From: RYN-230 sp963770535
GTDB lineage: Bacteria > Actinomycetota > Actinomycetes > Streptosporangiales > Streptosporangiaceae
Reading direction: 5' to 3'
DNA length: 64,000 nucleotides
Assembly: GCA_963770535.1 (NCBI GenBank)
Contig: CAVYPZ010000006.1
Coordinates: forward strand, 1-64,000
The position numbers were made by a program, and so were the translations under genes. Below the pieces are notes generated by a model. The model worked only from the letters and a program-made list of their open reading frames with translations. It was not told the DNA's origin and searched no databases. Shown here piece by piece: positions 51,177 through 61,184 of the stretch (position 1 is the first letter of the stretch; every line of letters starts with the position of its first letter).

Positions 51177-52145
51177 TCAGCGGAACACTTTCACCTCCCG
51201 CCGGAATACCCGGCGAGCCACCGGATCGCTTTCCAGGCGCCACCGTTCCTTGCGATCCTGGTCAAACCAGACAAACCCGATCAGGCCGGGATGGGAAACG
51301 GCGCCGAGGAAAAGACTGGTGACCTGCCCGGCGGTATGCGGCCCAGGCGCCACGGCCGTTTCTGTTATCAGCACAGGCTTATGGGTGAAGGCCCTGACCT
51401 GCGCCATCGAGCCAACGATGACGCCGAATGTGGAGGTAGGCTTCCGGTAGTAAGCGTCGAGCCCGACCCAGTTCACGTACGCTGGACCCGGCCACCACTG
51501 TGCCTGGAAGCTGCTCCGCGCTCCTCTCGGGGCCACGGTCCATACCCAGGTCACATTACTCGCGCCGGCCCGGGAGAAAATCTGGTGGATGTGCCGCCAT
51601 GCGGCGATGAAGTCGGCTGGACTGGTCTTCCGCCCTCCCCAGGGGTACCAGTCACCATTCATCTCGTGCCCGAAGCTGATCGCCAGGGGGAACCGGAACC
51701 TCGCGGCCTGCCTGGCGTAAGTCCTGAGATAGGTATCGTAGCGCCCCGCGGCGATGGCCCGTACTGGCTGCCGCACGGGATCGAGGTCTATCAGAGGGAG
51801 CGCTCCGTCCCTGCTGATGGTGCACGCCAGCGTCCAGCTGAACGGCCCGCCAAACTCCCGGTAGACCTCAACAATCGAAGGATGCGCACCCGACGCGGCC
51901 GCGAACGATTTGATCTTGGCCTGGATTCCTGATCCACCCAGGGCCACCCCGATGCGGATGAAGTTCGCCGCCGCTGGCCGCGGCGAGCTGCAGTCGGCCG
52001 TGAGCCTGCGCTGCCCCGACGCCAGTTTCGCCTCGCCGGAGCGCGGTATGACCCGGATGCCGCGAGCGCCGTTGACAAGCAGCCCGGCCATCACCAGGAA
52101 GGCCAGGCAGGAAAAGACCATGCCGATCTTAGCGGCGCGCGACAT
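51177..52145 (-). CDS. GH26-like glycoside hydrolase, membrane-anchored or secreted (copy A)
   Basis: 322 residues. An N-terminal hydrophobic segment (MVFSCLAFLVMAGLLVNG) acts as signal or anchor. Acid/base Glu in ISFGHEMNGDWYPWG, nucleophile Glu in VLITETAVAP, as in GH26 beta-mannanases. It likely trims or releases the polysaccharide made by the neighbouring transferases. The gene overlaps the GT39 gene by 17 nt in one operon (GT2, GT39, GH26). Confidence 0.8.
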   Translation of the reverse strand: MSRAAKIGMVFSCLAFLVMAGLLVNGARGIRVIPRSGEAKLASGQRRLTADCSSPRPAAANFIRIGVALGGSGIQAKIKSFAAASGAHPSIVEVYREFGGPFSWTLACTISRDGALPLIDLDPVRQPVRAIAAGRYDTYLRTYARQAARFRFPLAISFGHEMNGDWYPWGGRKTSPADFIAAWRHIHQIFSRAGASNVTWVWTVAPRGARSSFQAQWWPGPAYVNWVGLDAYYRKPTSTFGVIVGSMAQVRAFTHKPVLITETAVAPGPHTAGQVTSLFLGAVSHPGLIGFVWFDQDRKERWRLESDPVARRVFRREVKVFR

Positions 52146-53667
52146 GGGCGACAGTTTTCCTTAGTTGCCAGATGAGGAATCTTCTGTGTCCCGGGCCGCT
52201 GGAGCGGGCGACGGCCACCGGCCGGTAGATATCGGTTTGCCTCAGCACTCCTTCGAGCTGCGCCTGAGGAGTTCCGTTGCCGCTCGAGAGCAGCGCGATG
52301 AGCGAGAAACGGCGATGGAGAATCTGGTGGGCCAGCTGCTGCGTCCGCTCTTCGGGTTCATTGTCCTGCACCTTTACCCAGTCGGTCCAGGGCACATCAG
52401 GAAGCTCATACGCGTCGGCGCGGGCGGTGTCCGAGAGGAAGCGACCGTGCGCGGCCGTGAGCGGCCGCAGGAGTCTGACCAGGTAGTCGGTCCGGCTGTA
52501 ACCAGCCATCTGGCGTGCCTGAACCTCGTTCAGCGCGACGACCGGGACCCCCACGGCCACGCAGGCGCACATGATGACGTATGCCGGCAGCCGGGTGGGC
52601 CTGGCCGCCACCCTGACCCGGAGGGCCCGGAGCATGACGCTGAGGGCCAGGCCGGCGGGTATGGCCGCGAACCAGGCACCGAACGCGACGTGCTTGTCGA
52701 GAGACAGCAGGGTATGGATGCGCGCCTGCTCGAGCGGAGCCAGCAGTCCCGCCGCCGCCAGGATCGCCAGCAGGGCGGTCCGTGCCGCGCTGTGATCGCG
52801 CAGCGCGCTGAGGACCACGCCCGCGGCGGCCAGCATGACGACGGCCCAGCTCCAGGTCAGCGCGTGCAGCAGGACGTCCGGACTCGGGTCGGTGCTTGCA
52901 TGCCTGGCTAGCGTGGTGACCCGCACCCCGTGCCAGTAGGATGCCCCGCCGAGGAGCAGCGCGAGGGCCAGGATCGTGAGCACTCCCCCGGCCATCACCG
53001 TTCCGCGCCGGAGGCAGTCACGGAAGCTGCTCGTTTCCCGGAATCCCAGCGCGGCGACGCACACCACCGCCGGGTCGAACAGGGCGGACGAGTACTTGGC
53101 CATGTTGGCCGCGGCGAGAGCGGCAACGGCGGCGGCCAGCCAGCCCGCCCCCCGATGGAGGGCGCAGAACGCCGACAGTGCGACGAGGAATACCGCCATC
53201 GCATCGTAGGTGGCCAGCGAGCCCACATGCAGCACCGGCGCGAGCACAGCGAACAGTACGGTGCCGCCCAGGGCCGCGGCCCGGGATACCAGCCGGGAGG
53301 CCGTGGCCCACAGGATGACGGTCGCGCCCAGCATGAACACCAGCGACAGCGCCCGCGCTCCGTACAGGCCGCCGGCCCCGTTGGCCAGCGCGCCGAGCGG
53401 CGGATAGATAAGGGGAGAGCCCGAAAAATAAGTGGCGACCACCGGGATAGGGGCTCCGTGCAGCCAATGCTCCAGCACCAGATGCCCGTAGCCAAGATAA
53501 AGCGCTTCATCATTCGAGGGGCCACGGGTAGCAAGAATCATCCGGGCGGACAGGCATGCCTGCAACGCGAGAATCACCGGCAGCGGCCACCTGCTGACCT
53601 CCGGGACAGGCGGCAGAGCTACTCGTTCATCCGTGCTGATTCGCTCACGGCCGGCGGCGAGGGTCAT
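52129..53667 (-). CDS. GT39-type membrane glycosyltransferase
   Basis: 512 residues, about ten hydrophobic segments. The first loop carries RGPSNDEALYLGYG with the Asp-Glu pair typical of C-type (PMT/ArnT-like) transferases that use lipid-linked sugars. A soluble C-terminal domain follows (about residues 390-512). It would add sugars on the outer face of the membrane. ATG overlaps the stop of the GT2 gene, so the two are coupled. Confidence 0.78.
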   Translation of the reverse strand: MTLAAGRERISTDERVALPPVPEVSRWPLPVILALQACLSARMILATRGPSNDEALYLGYGHLVLEHWLHGAPIPVVATYFSGSPLIYPPLGALANGAGGLYGARALSLVFMLGATVILWATASRLVSRAAALGGTVLFAVLAPVLHVGSLATYDAMAVFLVALSAFCALHRGAGWLAAAVAALAAANMAKYSSALFDPAVVCVAALGFRETSSFRDCLRRGTVMAGGVLTILALALLLGGASYWHGVRVTTLARHASTDPSPDVLLHALTWSWAVVMLAAAGVVLSALRDHSAARTALLAILAAAGLLAPLEQARIHTLLSLDKHVAFGAWFAAIPAGLALSVMLRALRVRVAARPTRLPAYVIMCACVAVGVPVVALNEVQARQMAGYSRTDYLVRLLRPLTAAHGRFLSDTARADAYELPDVPWTDWVKVQDNEPEERTQQLAHQILHRRFSLIALLSSGNGTPQAQLEGVLRQTDIYRPVAVARSSGPGHRRFLIWQLRKTVAHVARR

Positions 53668-55085
53668 GCCGGGGCCAGCTCATTAGCGGCGGGGACCGCG
53701 ACCTCGTCCACGGGTGCCATCGGCTCCACTCCCTTGTTCCGGGTGGTCCAGCCCTGGCGCAAGAACGTGATCGTGCCATAGAAGCGGATCGGCACGATGA
53801 CCAGCCAGGCCCATATATTCGCGCTGGGACGCACCATGACCGTCATGAGACGCTGCCACCGCGATTCATCACTGCGATGTACGCTCAGGGTCCGGAGCCC
53901 GGTCAGGAAGGTCCAGCCAATCGATAGGGCTAGCTCCTGCTCAATGAACTGAGCGGATACCCGGGAGAAGATCAACGCCACCACCGGCACGGCAAACGGC
54001 AGGCAGCTGACATGAATCCTGATGAGGGTGAACCACCAGATGTAGGAGAAAATAGGCAGATAGCGCAGGCGCCACAGGTTACGGACGGCAGAACCCCGGC
54101 CCCACCGCATTCTCTGGCGCGCATGATGGCTCAGCGTCTCGGGGAACATGCTCAGCCCGAAGGCCGTGGACTGCTGCGCGGTACGTCCTGCATGCCGGGC
54201 GAATAGCGTGAGGGCCGAATCATCACCCAGCTTGATCGGGTAGCCGAGGAAGGTTTCACCAACGTAAGCCGGGATTATCCTGCGGATCACGCGCGCGCGG
54301 TACAGGGAAAATGCCCCCCTGTTGACATACATATCGCCGAGCATCGCCTGGACCTGGCACAGCACCAGCTGGTAGAAGACCCCGCGCGAATTCATGGCCT
54401 GGGCCAGCCAGTTGACCTGCGCGTTGAACGCGATCTCCATTCCCGCCACGGATGATACGCCACGGTCCGCGAAGGGCTTCAGGCCCTCCTCGATAGCCCG
54501 GGCCTCGAGGGCCGTGTCGCTATCAATAGTAATAAATATGTCAGCGTCCGGGCTGAGCAGGAAGCCCGTGACCTGGGCCCGCTTCTTACCCTGGTTGACC
54601 TGGGTAGTCCAGGTCACTTCGGTGCCGCCGGGCCAATGGCCCTCCCAGTGCCGCCGCAGCGCCGCATAGTCAACCGTGGATCCATCGTCAACCACGCTCA
54701 CCCGCTCCGGTGGCCTGCTCTGGTTGACCAGCGAATAGAGCGACCTGTCGAGAACCGCGGGATCCTCGTTGTAGCAGGGAATGATGACCGCCACGCTGAG
54801 GCGGTCGACGCGCGCTTGTTCCGAGGGAGTGAGGGTGGTGGGCTTGTAGCACAGCGAGAGTGCCCACTGGCCGGTCATGAACGCCGCGATCAGGACTCCC
54901 GCCTCCACGGCCAGGGAGTCGGGCCAGCGAACCCACAGCAGGAGCACATGCCGGGCGAGGATCACGATGGTCAGGGCCCCGGCGAGCACAGTCAGCCAGA
55001 GCGTCCGGTATGCCCGCAGCTCCACCCGGGGGATTTCGTAGTACTCGCTCAGGGCTCCTCGAGCCCTTTCCCGCGGCGCCAGCAT
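53664..55085 (-). CDS. family 2 processive glycosyltransferase (copy A)
   Basis: 473 residues. Two N-terminal helices (LWLTVLAGALTIVILARHVLLLW; about 60-80), catalytic domain with IIPCYNEDP, VVDDGSTVDY, TIDSDTALE, RGAFSLYR and QRMRWGRG (QxxRW), then C-terminal helices. This is the cellulose/hyaluronan/chitin synthase type that extrudes a beta-linked polymer. The start ATG 55085 lies inside the small upstream gene (37-nt overlap). Same arrangement as copy B at 59661. Product sugar unknown. Confidence 0.85.
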   Translation of the reverse strand: MLAPRERARGALSEYYEIPRVELRAYRTLWLTVLAGALTIVILARHVLLLWVRWPDSLAVEAGVLIAAFMTGQWALSLCYKPTTLTPSEQARVDRLSVAVIIPCYNEDPAVLDRSLYSLVNQSRPPERVSVVDDGSTVDYAALRRHWEGHWPGGTEVTWTTQVNQGKKRAQVTGFLLSPDADIFITIDSDTALEARAIEEGLKPFADRGVSSVAGMEIAFNAQVNWLAQAMNSRGVFYQLVLCQVQAMLGDMYVNRGAFSLYRARVIRRIIPAYVGETFLGYPIKLGDDSALTLFARHAGRTAQQSTAFGLSMFPETLSHHARQRMRWGRGSAVRNLWRLRYLPIFSYIWWFTLIRIHVSCLPFAVPVVALIFSRVSAQFIEQELALSIGWTFLTGLRTLSVHRSDESRWQRLMTVMVRPSANIWAWLVIVPIRFYGTITFLRQGWTTRNKGVEPMAPVDEVAVPAANELAPA

Positions 55086-55171
55086 AGCCGGACCGTCATC
55101 GCCAGCCCTGCCGTCAGCGCCGTGCTGACGATGAAGATCAACCCGGCCGCGTTTCCTATCAATGCCCCCAT
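55049..55171 (-). CDS. 40-residue single-pass membrane protein ahead of GT2 copy A
   Basis: ATG 55171 to TGA 55049: a hydrophobic segment (GLIFIVSTALTAGLAMTV, residues 10-27) followed by RLCWRRGKGLEEP. It overlaps the GT2 start. A 47-residue protein with the same plan (TM segment, then RLFFRRGKRAIEP) overlaps the second GT2 at 61041-61184. The shared RL-x2-RRGK-x3-EP end is strong evidence that both are real and functionally tied to the synthases. Confidence 0.7.
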   Translation of the reverse strand: MGALIGNAAGLIFIVSTALTAGLAMTVRLCWRRGKGLEEP

Positions 55172-55823
55172 GAATAGCCCCCGCTTGCTGACGGTGCGAT
55201 TTTCCGTCCCTGCCCAACGAATCCTCCACTAGCGATCCACGGGCGGAGCCGGTCTTCCGGCAAGATGCCCTTCCGCGGGACGCTCGAGAGTTCCCGGAAT
55301 TTATCGGCGGTCGCCCCGAACATGGCATCGAAAGTTTCAGGCCGTGATGCACAATAGCAGTCCACTCCGGCCCAGGTGGCGCGGGACGCACCGGGCCGCC
55401 TGGCGGTTACCGGCCAGCCCGGGCCGCAAGCCCCGTGAGTCGCCTCAGTCCAATCGGCCGAACCAGGCGGTCGCCCGCGCTCCTCTTTCCTGAATCGGTG
55501 AGTGTGGCCGAATTTCTCCGCCTCATGATGGCGTCGGATGCCAACCTTACGATCCTGCCCAAAGATCCCCCCGGGTCAATTCCGCACCACTTGCGTATGC
55601 TACGTGCCACCCGTGTGCCCCGCGGACAGCCCACCCGGCCCACAAGCCTCCCTGGACATGCGAAGGGTACACCTGTCAATGTCTGTTAAGGGAAAGTCTC
55701 TGGCCGGATTGCACCTGCAAATCGTCTCCGGCCGGAATGTCATCTATTCGTCTAGAGAATTCTCATGCCGCGCATCCTGCAGGCGGATTAAGCCGGGAGT
55801 TCGCGGCGAGGGGACGGCCGGCT
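55172..55823. other. 652-bp stretch without a supported gene
   Basis: It contains the promoter region of the small protein/GT2 operon on the minus strand. Short frames on both strands lack ribosome sites and recognisable content. Confidence 0.5.
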
Positions 55824-56366
55824 TCACGGGTGGGTCAGGACGAGGCCAGGGCGGGCGCCGGGCGTGCCGGGGCCGTGGCCGAGGGGTTCCCAGCCCTCCC
55901 GCCGGTACAGGGACATCGCGGGCGTCGGCCCGTCCTGGGTGATCAGCCACGCGCCGGTTTTCGTTGCGGAAAGGAGAGTCTGGAGCAGTTCGCGGCCCAG
56001 TCCGGCCCTGCGGTACCACGGGTGGACGGCGAGCAGGCAGACCGCGAACCGGCCATCCAGCTGGCCCGCCGCGCCGCCCAGGCGGTCCTTCAGCTGGACC
56101 GCCCAGTCATCACCCTGCTCAGCCCACCGCCAGCCGTGCCCGTACGCGAAGCCGGCGAGCTGGCCGCTGGCGGCCCGGGCCGCCACGGCCTCGAGATCGG
56201 GACGCCGCAGCCGGGCCGCGTACAGCCGGGCGTACCCGGCGGCCGCCGCCCTCGACTCGCGCAGCGGGCTGCCGCAGGTGGCCGCGTAGTACAGCGATCC
56301 GACCTCGGCCGCGCTGGGCACCTGCCGCGGGCCGCAGCGGAGCACCTGGGCCGGCTGCTCAGCCAC
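55824..56366 (-). CDS. GNAT family N-acetyltransferase
   Basis: 180 residues. ARAASGQLAGFAYGHGWRWAEQGDDW, FAVCLLAVHPWYRRAGLGRELLQ (acetyl-CoA motif) and a C-terminal YRREGWEPLGHG are clear GNAT blocks. Related to the GNAT at 37773. Its start overlaps the end of the next gene upstream by 8 nt, so both form an operon. Confidence 0.82.
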   Translation of the reverse strand: MAEQPAQVLRCGPRQVPSAAEVGSLYYAATCGSPLRESRAAAAGYARLYAARLRRPDLEAVAARAASGQLAGFAYGHGWRWAEQGDDWAVQLKDRLGGAAGQLDGRFAVCLLAVHPWYRRAGLGRELLQTLLSATKTGAWLITQDGPTPAMSLYRREGWEPLGHGPGTPGARPGLVLTHP

Positions 56367-57390
56367 GGCGCGCCCGGCGGGCCGGGCCCTCCGGCACCTC
56401 AGCCACGCCGAGTTCCCAGGCCGGCCAGCGGCCGGCCACCGCGAACCCGATCTGGTCGTTGATGGCGGTCATATGGTCGTTTCCGGCCGCGTTCTGCGTG
56501 ATCACCCGGGTCAGCTGCGGCTCGCGCGCGGCCAGCAGGTCCAGCATGGCCAGCTTGAGCAGCAGTCCCAGGCGGTGCCCGCGGTGCGGCCTGGCTACCG
56601 CGGTCAGCTCCTGGAATCCCCACTCCGGCATGGCCGGGTCGACCGCCAGCTGGGTCAGCGCGGCCAGGCCGCCGGTGACCGGCGCCCGCGCCGCGACCAC
56701 ATGGGCGCGCAGCCCCATGGCCGCGACCCGTCGCTCGTCCAGGCGGACCCGGGCCGCGTCCCAGGACTGCGCCTCCTGCCCGGCTTCCCGCGGGGCGTCG
56801 GCCATCGCCGCGTTGAGGGCGGCGACCTCTCCCACCGCCTCCTCGGGTGCGGGGCCATGCCAGGACACCAGGGTGTATCCGCGGGCCGCGCGCTCCGCCC
56901 CGGCCCGCAGCGCCGCGAGCCGCCCCGCGGGCAGGCCGCCCAGGAGCAGGACGCGCCGGATCCCGGTCACCGACGGCCGCGCCTGGAGCGCGCCCGCGAA
57001 CGACGCCCCAGGCGAGCCTTCCCGGGCACCGAACTCCAGCACCGCCCGGCCAGCCTGGTGCGCCCGCCCGGCCGCGTGCTGGAGCAGGGCTGTCCCCCGG
57101 CCCGACCGGCGCCGCGCCTCGCGCACCATGAGGGTCAGCGGGGCCATCTGGCGGTTCTCGCGCTGCGGCAGGGTCAGCGCGTACCACCCGCACGGCTCAC
57201 CCGAATCCTCCCGGGCCAGCCACGTCTCCACCGGGTCCTCCGTCCAGCCCAGGGCCAGCCAGCCCGCGAACGCCCGCGGCGACATGGGCGGCCCGAGCGG
57301 GTCGTCAGCGGGCCGCCCGCTGAGGTAGATCTCGTGGCAGGCGCTCACCGAGGCGCTATCTGCCCCCGGAGCGAACCGTTCGACCTTCAT
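56359..57390 (-). CDS. tandem-GNAT acetyltransferase
   Basis: 343 residues from ATG 57390 (MKVERFAPGADSAS). Two GNAT-like halves are visible: LTLMVREARRRSGRGTALLQHA in the first and ELTAVARPHRGHRLGLLLKLAM in the second. This resembles actinobacterial two-domain acetyltransferases of the mycothiol-synthase-like layout, but identity with MshD is not supported. Substrate unknown. Coupled to the following GNAT gene. Confidence 0.78.
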   Translation of the reverse strand: MKVERFAPGADSASVSACHEIYLSGRPADDPLGPPMSPRAFAGWLALGWTEDPVETWLAREDSGEPCGWYALTLPQRENRQMAPLTLMVREARRRSGRGTALLQHAAGRAHQAGRAVLEFGAREGSPGASFAGALQARPSVTGIRRVLLLGGLPAGRLAALRAGAERAARGYTLVSWHGPAPEEAVGEVAALNAAMADAPREAGQEAQSWDAARVRLDERRVAAMGLRAHVVAARAPVTGGLAALTQLAVDPAMPEWGFQELTAVARPHRGHRLGLLLKLAMLDLLAAREPQLTRVITQNAAGNDHMTAINDQIGFAVAGRWPAWELGVAEVPEGPARRARRG

Positions 57391-57662
57391 CAGGCCAGCT
57401 AACGTCGCGTGGCCAGCTCCGCGCCAGCGGTTTTCCCCGGCCCCAGCCGACCGCAGGCATGACCGGATGCCTGGGCCACGACGCCTGGCCCAGGGCCTTC
57501 CGGCCCGGGCCATTTGGCCCCACCGGCCGCGAATCTGGCGGTAAATGGATCAGGGTAAAAGGCCTCAATCAAGACAGGCTGCAATGCTCTAGTCCACAGA
57601 CGGCGATTTGCTGAGACTGGTAATGAAAGCAAAATACCATCAGGAAATCTCCAGGAGCCATC

Positions 57663-58581
57663 GTGTTTGCCCATAGCGATTCATCACCCAAGACCGCGCG
57701 GCCCCACTCCAGAGATGCGGATGCCCCGGCCGCCCGCCGTCGCATCCGGGGACGGCACCTACGCACGATGGGGGCCAGGGCCGGCGTCGCGGCGCTCGCC
57801 ACGGTCAGTGCCGCCAGCCTGGCGCTGACCCTGACCGCAGGCCCGGCCGGCGCCGCGGCCAAGCCAGTCTGGTTCATGACCGCCGGGAACGTGCAGTCGG
57901 TAAGCCAGCAGGATCCCGGCACGGCGTCACACTTCTTCAACACGCCTGCGGCCTACGGCGCCGGGGCGAGCCTGGTTAAAAGCCCTCTCCAGGCTGGTTA
58001 CGCGACAACGCCGGTCTTGTCCTACACCTCCTACGCGCAGTTCAGCTCCAACATCGCGAGCGGCGCGATCAAATACCCCTACCACTGGGTCATGTATGAC
58101 CCGGAGCACTGGTCCCAGACCCCGGTCAGCGAGCAGCAGAACCCGGTCAGGTACATGACCCTGTTCGGCCAGCTCGCCCACGCCCACGGACTCAAGGTCA
58201 TCCAGGCTCCCGGCCTGGACCTGGCCTACGTCGCCGGCTCGGTCCTGCCGCGCAATCGCCGCGAGGGCGGCAACAAGTGGTACGTCCGGGTCAACATCGC
58301 CGGGGCGGCCGCGGCGGCCGGTGACATCTACCTGTTCCAGGACGAGTCGAACACCATCCGGGGGCCAGTACGCGTCGATGTACAACACCACCGCGGGCCA
58401 GGCGCGGGCCGCGAACCCGGCGGTCAAGGTGTTCTCCGAGGTCTCGACCGTCAACGGCACCGCGGCCCAGATGGTCGCGGCGGCGCGGTCCATCAGCCCG
58501 GATGGCTTCTACGTCGCGGCCGCGGGGGACATACCCACGACGCTCCAGTTCTTCCAGCTGATGAAGGCTGCGGGCTACTGA
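57663..58581 (+). pseudogene. secreted protein, frameshifted in a G run
   Basis: GTG 57663 follows AGGAG. A twin-charged N-terminus and hydrophobic stretch (AALATVSAASLALTLTAGPAGAAA, in two parts) form a long signal peptide. The mature part (KPVWFMTAGNVQSVS, WVMYDPEHWSQTP, GDIYLFQDESNT) looks like a TIM-barrel enzyme of unknown activity. The frame breaks in a GGGGG run at 58360-58364; one extra G is enough. It continues as GGQYASMYNTTAGQARAANP to TGA 58581, and 305 residues result with the G removed. As written, translation reads into the downstream region. Confidence 0.7.
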
Positions 58582-58596
58582 GGCAAACCGCCCACG

Positions 58597-58629
58597 CTCC
58601 GCGGGCCCGGACCTGGCCGGCCCGCGGAG
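58597..58629. terminator. bidirectional hairpin terminator
   Basis: CTCCGCGGGCC / GGCCCGCGGAG, perfect 11-bp stem with an 11-nt loop, between the convergent secreted-protein stop (58581) and GH26 copy B stop (58648). Confidence 0.7.
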
Positions 58630-58647
58630 TTCCGTACCCGGAGCGGA

Positions 58648-59664
58648 TCATCCCGGGGGCGTGGTGGCCAGGGCCAGCCGTGAGGACTTCACCCCGGCCC
58701 GGAAGGCCGCCACGGCCGCGGGGTGATCATCCAGCCGCCAGTCCTGGTGATACAGCCCGTCATGCTGGGTGACGTCGAAGTAGATCAGGCCCAGCAGGTG
58801 ATCGCGGCGCATCCCGGCGAACAGGCCGGGAATCTTCGCGGCCTGACCGGCGCGCGGCCCGACGCCGACCTCGGAGAGCAGGACCGGCTTGCGGGTGAAC
58901 CTCCGGACCTTCCTGACCGTGTGGCCGATGACGGAAGTGAACGTGTCGGCCCGCGTCAGGTAGTAGCCATCGATACCGACCCAGTCCACGTAGCTGGGGC
59001 CCGGCCACCAGCGCCGGACCTGGCCGGTGGCACCGCTGGCCCCGCTCATGACCCAGAGCCAGGTGACGTTGGTCGCGCCTGACTGGCGGAACACCGTCAC
59101 CACATGCCGCCAGGCCGCCACCCACCGGGCGGGGTCGGCACGATGCCATCCCCAGGGGTACCAGCGGCCGTCCGCCTCAGGGGCGAAGCTCATGATGACG
59201 GGGCCGCCGTAGTGGCGGACCGCCGCGGCGAACTGGCGCAGGTAGCCGTCGGAATCCCCGGCGGCGATGGCAGCCATGGACTGGTGCCAGGGCTCCATGT
59301 GCACCAGCACGACGGCTCCGGCCCGGGCGGCGGCAGTGGCAAAACGGGCCCGGAATGGCAGGCCCCAGCCGCTGTAGTAGACGGTGAGGTTCGGCCTGCG
59401 GCCGGCCACGGCCGTGAAGGCCGTCGCCGGCTGGTAGCTGCTGGCCGTGTCATGCTCGAAGACGCCCAGGTAATGCATCGGGCCGGGGTTGCCGATGGCC
59501 GGCCGCGGGGACGGCGCGGAGCTGGCCGGGGGGAGCATGACCACGTGCGCACGCCGCGGGATGGGTTCATGCCGGTAGAGCCACAGCGCGGAGCCCGCGC
59601 CGGTGACCGTGATCGTCACTCCCACCGCCGCGATGAGCGCGGCAACGAGCCTAGCCCTGTTCAT
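58648..59664 (-). CDS. GH26-like glycoside hydrolase (copy B)
   Basis: 338 residues from ATG 59664, which overlaps the GT2 copy B stop (ATGA). Signal or anchor segment ARLVAALIAAVGVTITVTG. Acid/base Glu in MSFAPEADGRWYPWGW, nucleophile Glu in VLLSEVGVGP. Compared with copy A (GHEMNG) the His before the acid/base Glu is Pro, which may change specificity. The same GT2-to-GH26 order as copy A, without the GT39 gene. Confidence 0.78.
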   Translation of the reverse strand: MNRARLVAALIAAVGVTITVTGAGSALWLYRHEPIPRRAHVVMLPPASSAPSPRPAIGNPGPMHYLGVFEHDTASSYQPATAFTAVAGRRPNLTVYYSGWGLPFRARFATAAARAGAVVLVHMEPWHQSMAAIAAGDSDGYLRQFAAAVRHYGGPVIMSFAPEADGRWYPWGWHRADPARWVAAWRHVVTVFRQSGATNVTWLWVMSGASGATGQVRRWWPGPSYVDWVGIDGYYLTRADTFTSVIGHTVRKVRRFTRKPVLLSEVGVGPRAGQAAKIPGLFAGMRRDHLLGLIYFDVTQHDGLYHQDWRLDDHPAAVAAFRAGVKSSRLALATTPPG

Positions 59665-61113
59665 AGACGAGCACCTCCGCAGCGGGGGCAGGAGGAGCCG
59701 GAGAGAGTCACTTCGACCTTCTTCCGGGTCACCCAGCCCTGACGATGGCAGGTGGCCATGCCGTAGAAGCGGATCTGACGCAGGACCAGGAGGTACCACA
59801 GGGCGGCGAAGGGCAGCAGTGCCGTCGAGGCCAGCCAGGCTGGTCCACCGCTGGTCAGAGCGGCTCACGGTGGCCAGGCGCAAGGCGACCGCCAACGGCC
59901 AGGCGACGAGGGCAAGGCAGCTGGCGAGGACCAGGTTGCGGGTGGCCGGCCAGGCGAACGGGACCGCCAGGGACACCGCGGCCGACGCGAAGAACGCGTA
60001 CTGCTGGTACACCACGTACCACCAGGCGTAGGAACGCATCCGCAGATAGCGCATCCGCCACAGCGTCCGGATCGTGGAGGCCCGCATCCAGCGGGTCCAC
60101 TGGCGCAGGTGGTGCGACAGGGTCTCCGGGTACACCGGCATCGACACGGCCGTGGGCTGATGGACGGCCCGCCCGTGCAGCAGGGAGTACATGCTCAGGG
60201 CGGTGTCATCGCCCAGGGTCACGGGTACCCCGAAGAATTTCTCTTCCAGGTAGGCGGGCAGGCACTGGTGAATCAGCCACCCCCGGTAGAGCGAGAATGC
60301 ACCCGGGTTAATCACCACATTCCCGCCGGCGACGCTCTGCGCGCTCATGGCGAACAGCTGGAAGGCGAGGGATCGCAGGCCCATCGCCCGGGTGAGAATG
60401 TTGGTGGTCAGGTTGTAGGCCATTTCCAGGCCCGCGACCGAGGTCACCTCACGATTGGCGAAGGGCTTGAGGCCTTCCTCGATGGCGCGCCGCTCGAGGG
60501 CGGAGTCCGAATCCATCGTGGCGTAGATGTCGGCCGAGGGCACCGCACGGAAAGCCGCGGCCTGCGCGTGCTTCTTGCCCTGGTTCTCCTGCCGTATCCA
60601 GATGAATTCCGTGGCAGACTGGTGGGCCTGCCAGCGAGCCCGGACATGGGTGTAATCAGCCGTGGAACCGTCGTCGACCACGATCACCCATTCGGGCGCG
60701 CGGGTCTGGGCGAACAGGGCGTAGATGGTCCGGTCAAGGATGGCTGGATCCTCGTTATAGCAGGGGACCACCGCCGCGACCGCCAGGCGGTCCAGCTTTG
60801 CGTGCTGGGCCTCCGTCACGGTGAACGGACGCTGGAACCACGCGAGGAGGAGCTGGGTAAGGACGAAAGTGAGGCTGACCGCCCACACCGCGAGCATCCA
60901 GCTCTCCCGCGCGGAGAACCCGGACAGGACGGTCCGGTGCAGGAATGCCGAGCCGGCCACGATCATGGTGAGCGGGATGATCGCCAGCCCCCGCCGCGAC
61001 CGGAAGGTAACCCGGGGAATCTGGAAACTGCGGTTATGGGCTACGGCTCTATCGCCCGCTTCCCACGGCGGAAGAACAGCCGTACCGTCAATGTCAGCAT
61101 CAGGGTAGCGCAC
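59661..61113 (-). pseudogene. family 2 processive glycosyltransferase (copy B), frameshifted
   Basis: The first 425 residues match copy A (VVPCYNEDP, VVDDGSTADY, TMDSDSALE, PGAFSLYR, RQWTRWMR). At about 59838 one extra C shifts the frame. The conserved end RFYGMATCHRQGWVTRKK, matching RFYGTITFLRQGWTTRNK of copy A, is in another frame and ends at TGA 59661. Without the shift the protein is 483 residues. As written, the frame runs through into the GH26 gene and mimics an 875-residue fusion. Start GTG 61113 is a best guess, since it overlaps the small upstream gene. Confidence 0.78.
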
Positions 61114-61184
61114 GCCGAGATCCCGAACACGATCCAGATCACCGCGCCGAACCCGGGACCGTCTTTCACGGAATTTCCCCCCAT
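61041..61184 (-). CDS. 47-residue single-pass membrane protein ahead of GT2 copy B
   Basis: ATG 61184 to TAG 61041. One membrane segment (GAVIWIVFGISACATLMLTL, residues 13-32) followed by RLFFRRGKRAIEP. Same layout and C-terminal pattern as the 40-residue protein at 55049. Likely an accessory subunit of the synthase. Confidence 0.7.
   Translation of the reverse strand: MGGNSVKDGPGFGAVIWIVFGISACATLMLTLTVRLFFRRGKRAIEP

Noticed and set aside
55435..55689. Possible 84-residue gene on the plus strand
   Set aside because: No ribosome site, no recognisable content and no homologue in the second GT2 locus.
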